From Anaerolineae bacterium (lineage in GTDB: Bacteria > Chloroflexota > Anaerolineae > Anaerolineales > UBA11858): 6,737 nucleotides of DNA. Where the stretch lies: NCBI GenBank assembly GCA_003694235.1, contig RFKO01000145.1:1-6737 (forward strand), read 5' to 3'. The position numbers and the translations under genes are program-made. The notes under the pieces are model-generated. The model was not told the origin of the DNA and searched no databases. It was given only the letters and a program-made list of their open reading frames with translations. This document shows positions 4,201-6,737 of this stretch, piece by piece. How positions within the stretch are numbered: the first letter of the stretch is position 1; every line of letters begins with the position of its first letter.

Positions 4201-6671
4201 CCACGCGTTCCTCCATCCTGCTCGCGCTATTGTCTCTGCTGGCGTTGAGCGCCTGCAATTTGCCGCTGTCACCCGCCTACGTCCCCCCGCAAACGCCGCC
4301 CACGCCCAATCCCGAAGAAGAACTGGCCGTGGTCACCTTTCGCGTGGAAGTACCGCCGGATACGCCCGCCGACGAACCGGTGCTGCTCAGCGTGCTGGAT
4401 GAGGTCACCGGCCTGGTGCTGAACGCCCACCGCTACCAAATGGAGGCCGTGGACGCAACCCACTATGTCCTGGGACTGCCGCTGCCGGTTGGAACGGTGC
4501 TCAAATACCGCTATTCGCGGCAAGGCAACATCCTGGCCGAAGAGCATCTCTCCAACGGACGACCGGTGCGCTACCGCATGGTGCAGGTGCTCAACCCAAT
4601 GGAAGTGCAGGATGTGGTGAGTCGCTGGAACGACACGCCTTTCAACGGCGAAAGCGGGCGCATCAGCGGCGTACTGACCGACGCCCAAAGCGGCGAAGCG
4701 GTTGCAGGGGCATTGGTGACCGCTGGTGGGGCGCAGACCCTGAGCAACAGCCGCGGGGAGTACCTGCTGGAAGGTCTGCCGCCCGGAACGCACAACCTGG
4801 TGGTGTATGCTCTGGACGGCGCATACGCCACCTTTCAACAGCAGGCCCGCGTGGCCGCCGGCTCGAACACCCCGGCAGACATCGCCCTGCAGCCCAACCC
4901 GCGCGTGGATGTCACCTTCGTCGTCCACGTGCCGGAGGACACCCCGCCCGCCGTCCCGCTACGACTGGCGGGCAACCTGTTGCCATTAGGCAACACCTTC
5001 GCCGACCTGAGGGGAGGCGTGAGCACGCTGGCGGCGCGCATGCCGGTGCTCTCTCCGCTGCCGGATGGCACATATGGGCTGATTCTCTCATTGCCTGTGG
5101 GAGTCGAAATCCGCTACAAATACACCCTGGGCGACGGCTTCTGGAACAGTGAGCGCGCCGCCAACGGCACCTTCCGCCTGCGCCGATTGATCGTGCCTCC
5201 CCAACCGGTCACCATCGAGGATACCATCGAGACCTGGCATGCGGGAGAGGCCGCCCCCATCACCTTCGATATCACCGTGCCGGAGACCACCCCGCCTGAG
5301 GACGACATCTCCATCCAGTTCTATCCCTTTGGCTGGATGGAACCGCTACGCATGTGGTCGCTGGGCGGGCGGCGCTGGGCATACATCCTGTACAGCCCGC
5401 TTGACTTGGTAAATACGCTGGGTTACCGCTATTGCCGCGCCGATCAGTGCGGGCACGCCGACGACGAACGCACGCCGGGGGCTTATACCACCGGCCAGAT
5501 CGTACAAACCGAGCGCGACCCGCTGGGCGTGCCAGACCAGATCGAGCGTTGGCGCTGGCTGGAGAACAAACTGCCTGCCGTCTCACCCAGCCAGGCCGAA
5601 GTCAACAGCCGCGCGGCAGATTTTGTACGCGGCGTGGAATGGCAGACCTTTTACCAGCCGTCCATCACCCCGCACGCAGAGCGCGCGCTGGCCGACATCG
5701 CCGCCCTGCACGCCAACACGGTAGTGCTCACGCCCGGCTGGACGTTCACCCGCCAGAGTCCGCCGGTACTTGAACCGGTTGCCGGGGAAAACCCTCTCTG
5801 GGGAGAGGTGATGCAGTGGGCGCAGCAGGCCCGCGCCCACGACCTGCGCCTCGCCCTGCGCCCTGTGCCTCGCTTTCCCACCGCGGTGGCTGTCTGGTGG
5901 AGCGGCGCTCCCCGTGATTTCAGCTTCTGGGTTTCCTGGTTCGATCAGTACCGCGCTTTCGCCCTGCACCACGCCGATTTAGCCGCCCGCAGCGGTACGC
6001 AGACGCTCATCCTGGGCGGCACGTGGATGACCCCGGCGCTGCCCGGCGGCACGCTGGCCGACGGCTCCCCCAGCAACGTCCCTCCAGATGCCGACCAGCG
6101 CTACCGTCAATTGCTGGCCGAGATTCGGGAACGCTTCGACTGGAAGATCGCCTGGGCGTGGCCGTACCCCGCGGGTGGGCTGGAACTGCCGGCCTTTCTC
6201 TCCGAGGTGGATCAGCTTTACATCCTGTGGTCAGCACCCCTGAGCGAGGACAATCCCCAGGCCGGTCGCGAGGCGCTGCGCGCCGAGGCCCAACGCCGCC
6301 TCGAGGAAGACATCCGCACAATACGCGAGCGCTGGCAGCCCGCGGGCGAGAAGGACATCGTGCTCGCGCTGGCCTATCCCTCGGTGGACGGCAGCTTCAC
6401 CGCCTGTCTGCCCGACCCATTCGCCGAGTGCCTGCCGCCGGAAGCGATTGACTACCCCGCCCCCGAGCTACCGCTGCTCGACCTGGAATTCACACAGCAG
6501 GCCGCGGCGTACGACGCCGTGTTGGCCGCCGTCAACCAGACGGATTGGATCGGCGGCGTGGTCTCGCGCGGTTACTACGTCCCCACCGTGCTGCACGATA
6601 AGTCCACATCCATCCGCGGCAAGCCCGCGGCGGAGATCGTGCGATACTGGTACGATGGATTCGCTCCATGA
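4197..6671 (+). CDS. Large multidomain surface lipoprotein with CBM20-like repeats and a glycosidase-like barrel
   Basis: This 824-residue protein starts with a lipoprotein signal peptide ending in the lipobox LSAC (17-20), so Cys20 should be lipid-anchored and the rest extracytoplasmic. A Pro-rich linker follows (about 24-42). Three beta domains at about 45-144, 237-347 and 354-452 each open with TF..(T/H/E)VP..TP and close with a D.(I/V)..W motif (W144, W347, W452). With Y(K/R)Y cores, they recall CBM20-type starch-binding domains. Between the first two lies a carboxypeptidase-regulatory-like domain (154-233: ISGVLTDAQSGEAVAGALV, then GEYLLEGLPPGTHNLVV). Residues about 475-820 look like a TIM-barrel glycosidase of the GH113/GH-A type (FVRGVEWQTFYQ, WVSWFDQYRAFALHHADLA, LILGGTW, VLALAYPSVDGS, then DKSTSIRGKPAAEIVRYW). 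I see no glutamate at the expected strand-4 and strand-7 ends. ATG 4197 overlaps the previous stop; GAGG at 4186-4189 is a ribosome-binding site. The signal has no twin arginine. A role in surface polysaccharide binding is inference. Confidence 0.8.
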   Translation: MTTRSSILLALLSLLALSACNLPLSPAYVPPQTPPTPNPEEELAVVTFRVEVPPDTPADEPVLLSVLDEVTGLVLNAHRYQMEAVDATHYVLGLPLPVGTVLKYRYSRQGNILAEEHLSNGRPVRYRMVQVLNPMEVQDVVSRWNDTPFNGESGRISGVLTDAQSGEAVAGALVTAGGAQTLSNSRGEYLLEGLPPGTHNLVVYALDGAYATFQQQARVAAGSNTPADIALQPNPRVDVTFVVHVPEDTPPAVPLRLAGNLLPLGNTFADLRGGVSTLAARMPVLSPLPDGTYGLILSLPVGVEIRYKYTLGDGFWNSERAANGTFRLRRLIVPPQPVTIEDTIETWHAGEAAPITFDITVPETTPPEDDISIQFYPFGWMEPLRMWSLGGRRWAYILYSPLDLVNTLGYRYCRADQCGHADDERTPGAYTTGQIVQTERDPLGVPDQIERWRWLENKLPAVSPSQAEVNSRAADFVRGVEWQTFYQPSITPHAERALADIAALHANTVVLTPGWTFTRQSPPVLEPVAGENPLWGEVMQWAQQARAHDLRLALRPVPRFPTAVAVWWSGAPRDFSFWVSWFDQYRAFALHHADLAARSGTQTLILGGTWMTPALPGGTLADGSPSNVPPDADQRYRQLLAEIRERFDWKIAWAWPYPAGGLELPAFLSEVDQLYILWSAPLSEDNPQAGREALRAEAQRRLEEDIRTIRERWQPAGEKDIVLALAYPSVDGSFTACLPDPFAECLPPEAIDYPAPELPLLDLEFTQQAAAYDAVLAAVNQTDWIGGVVSRGYYVPTVLHDKSTSIRGKPAAEIVRYWYDGFAP

Positions 6672-6674
6672 ATC

Positions 6675-6699
6675 CACGAAGGACACGAAGAAACACGAA
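6675..6699. repeat. Three CACGAA repeats just after the lipoprotein gene
   Basis: CACGAA occurs at 6675-6680, 6684-6689 and 6694-6699, in units CACGAAGGA, CACGAAGAAA and CACGAAAGGG. The stretch is purine-rich on the + strand and begins 3 nt after the TGA. From memory, similar CACGAAGGACACGAAG strings recur between genes in Chloroflexota, Planctomycetota and other genomes, often near small four-helix-bundle or GxxExxY genes. This resemblance is recalled, not searched. Confidence 0.55.
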
Positions 6700-6708
6700 A
6701 GGGAAAAA

Positions 6709-6726
6709 CTCTCTGCCTCTCTCTGC
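6709..6726. repeat. CTCTCTGC / CTCTCTCTGC direct repeat
   Basis: CTCTCTGC at 6709-6716 is followed directly by CTCTCTCTGC at 6717-6726. It lies 9 nt beyond the CACGAA repeats, after a GGGAAAAA stretch, and probably belongs to the same intergenic element. The remaining bases to 6737 show no gene and no hairpin-plus-T-run terminator. Confidence 0.45.
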
Positions 6727-6737
6727 AACCCCGCGCC

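Noticed and set aside
4197..4260. Tat signal peptide on the lipoprotein, given the nearby tat genes
   Set aside because: The signal region MTTRSSILLALL has a single arginine and no twin-arginine motif, so a Sec lipoprotein signal is the better reading.
4269..4928. 219-codon open frame on the - strand inside the lipoprotein gene
   Set aside because: It is opposite a frame with a signal peptide and recognisable domains; its product has no plausible family features.
6675..6699. CRISPR-like array
   Set aside because: The units are only 9-10 nt apart with no spacers, which does not fit a CRISPR array.
6672..6737. Rho-independent terminator after the lipoprotein gene
   Set aside because: There is no inverted repeat followed by a T run on the + strand. 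The stretch is made of direct repeats.

Overview
The window is a GC-rich bacterial segment with strong G/C preference at third codon positions. It carries eight genes, all on the + strand and almost without gaps. The order is fabD (3' end only), fabG, an Asp23/Gls24-family gene, nusB, a tatB-like gene, tatC, a small membrane-protein gene and a large lipoprotein gene. The Asp23-nusB pairing is known from Firmicutes. The downstream Tat pair and the look of the last two proteins suggest a member of Chloroflexota, probably class Anaerolineae. That placement is inferred from recalled protein style, not from a search.

Layout. Positions 2-1221 hold type II fatty-acid synthesis: the end of malonyl-CoA:ACP transacylase, then a complete 3-oxoacyl-ACP reductase. 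A perfect TATAAT overlaps the fabD stop codon and could be an internal promoter. Positions 1239-2074 hold an Asp23/Gls24 protein and the antitermination factor NusB, joined by an ATGA overlap. Positions 2071-3401 hold a twin-arginine translocation pair: a TatB-like protein with a proline-rich repeat tail, and a TatC. The TatC has a long aromatic/basic N-terminal extension and lacks the two glutamates that bind the twin-arginine signal in model TatC proteins. Positions 3433-4200 encode a two-helix membrane protein with a cytoplasmic domain made of two similar halves. This overlaps by 4 nt an 824-residue lipoprotein (4197-6671). The lipoprotein has three CBM20-like beta domains, a carboxypeptidase-regulatory-like insert and a C-terminal barrel-like region that resembles glycoside hydrolases but shows no catalytic glutamates where I would expect them. 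The last 66 bases are non-coding and contain short CACGAA and CTCTCTGC repeats.

The tight spacing (4-nt overlaps at three junctions, gaps of 2, 17, 26 and 31 nt elsewhere) suggests one long transcription unit joining lipid synthesis, transcription/envelope functions and protein export. The last two genes look like an accessory surface module at its end. Nothing looks like a mobile element, CRISPR array or RNA gene. The most unusual items are the altered TatC recognition residues and the multidomain lipoprotein with a possibly non-catalytic barrel.
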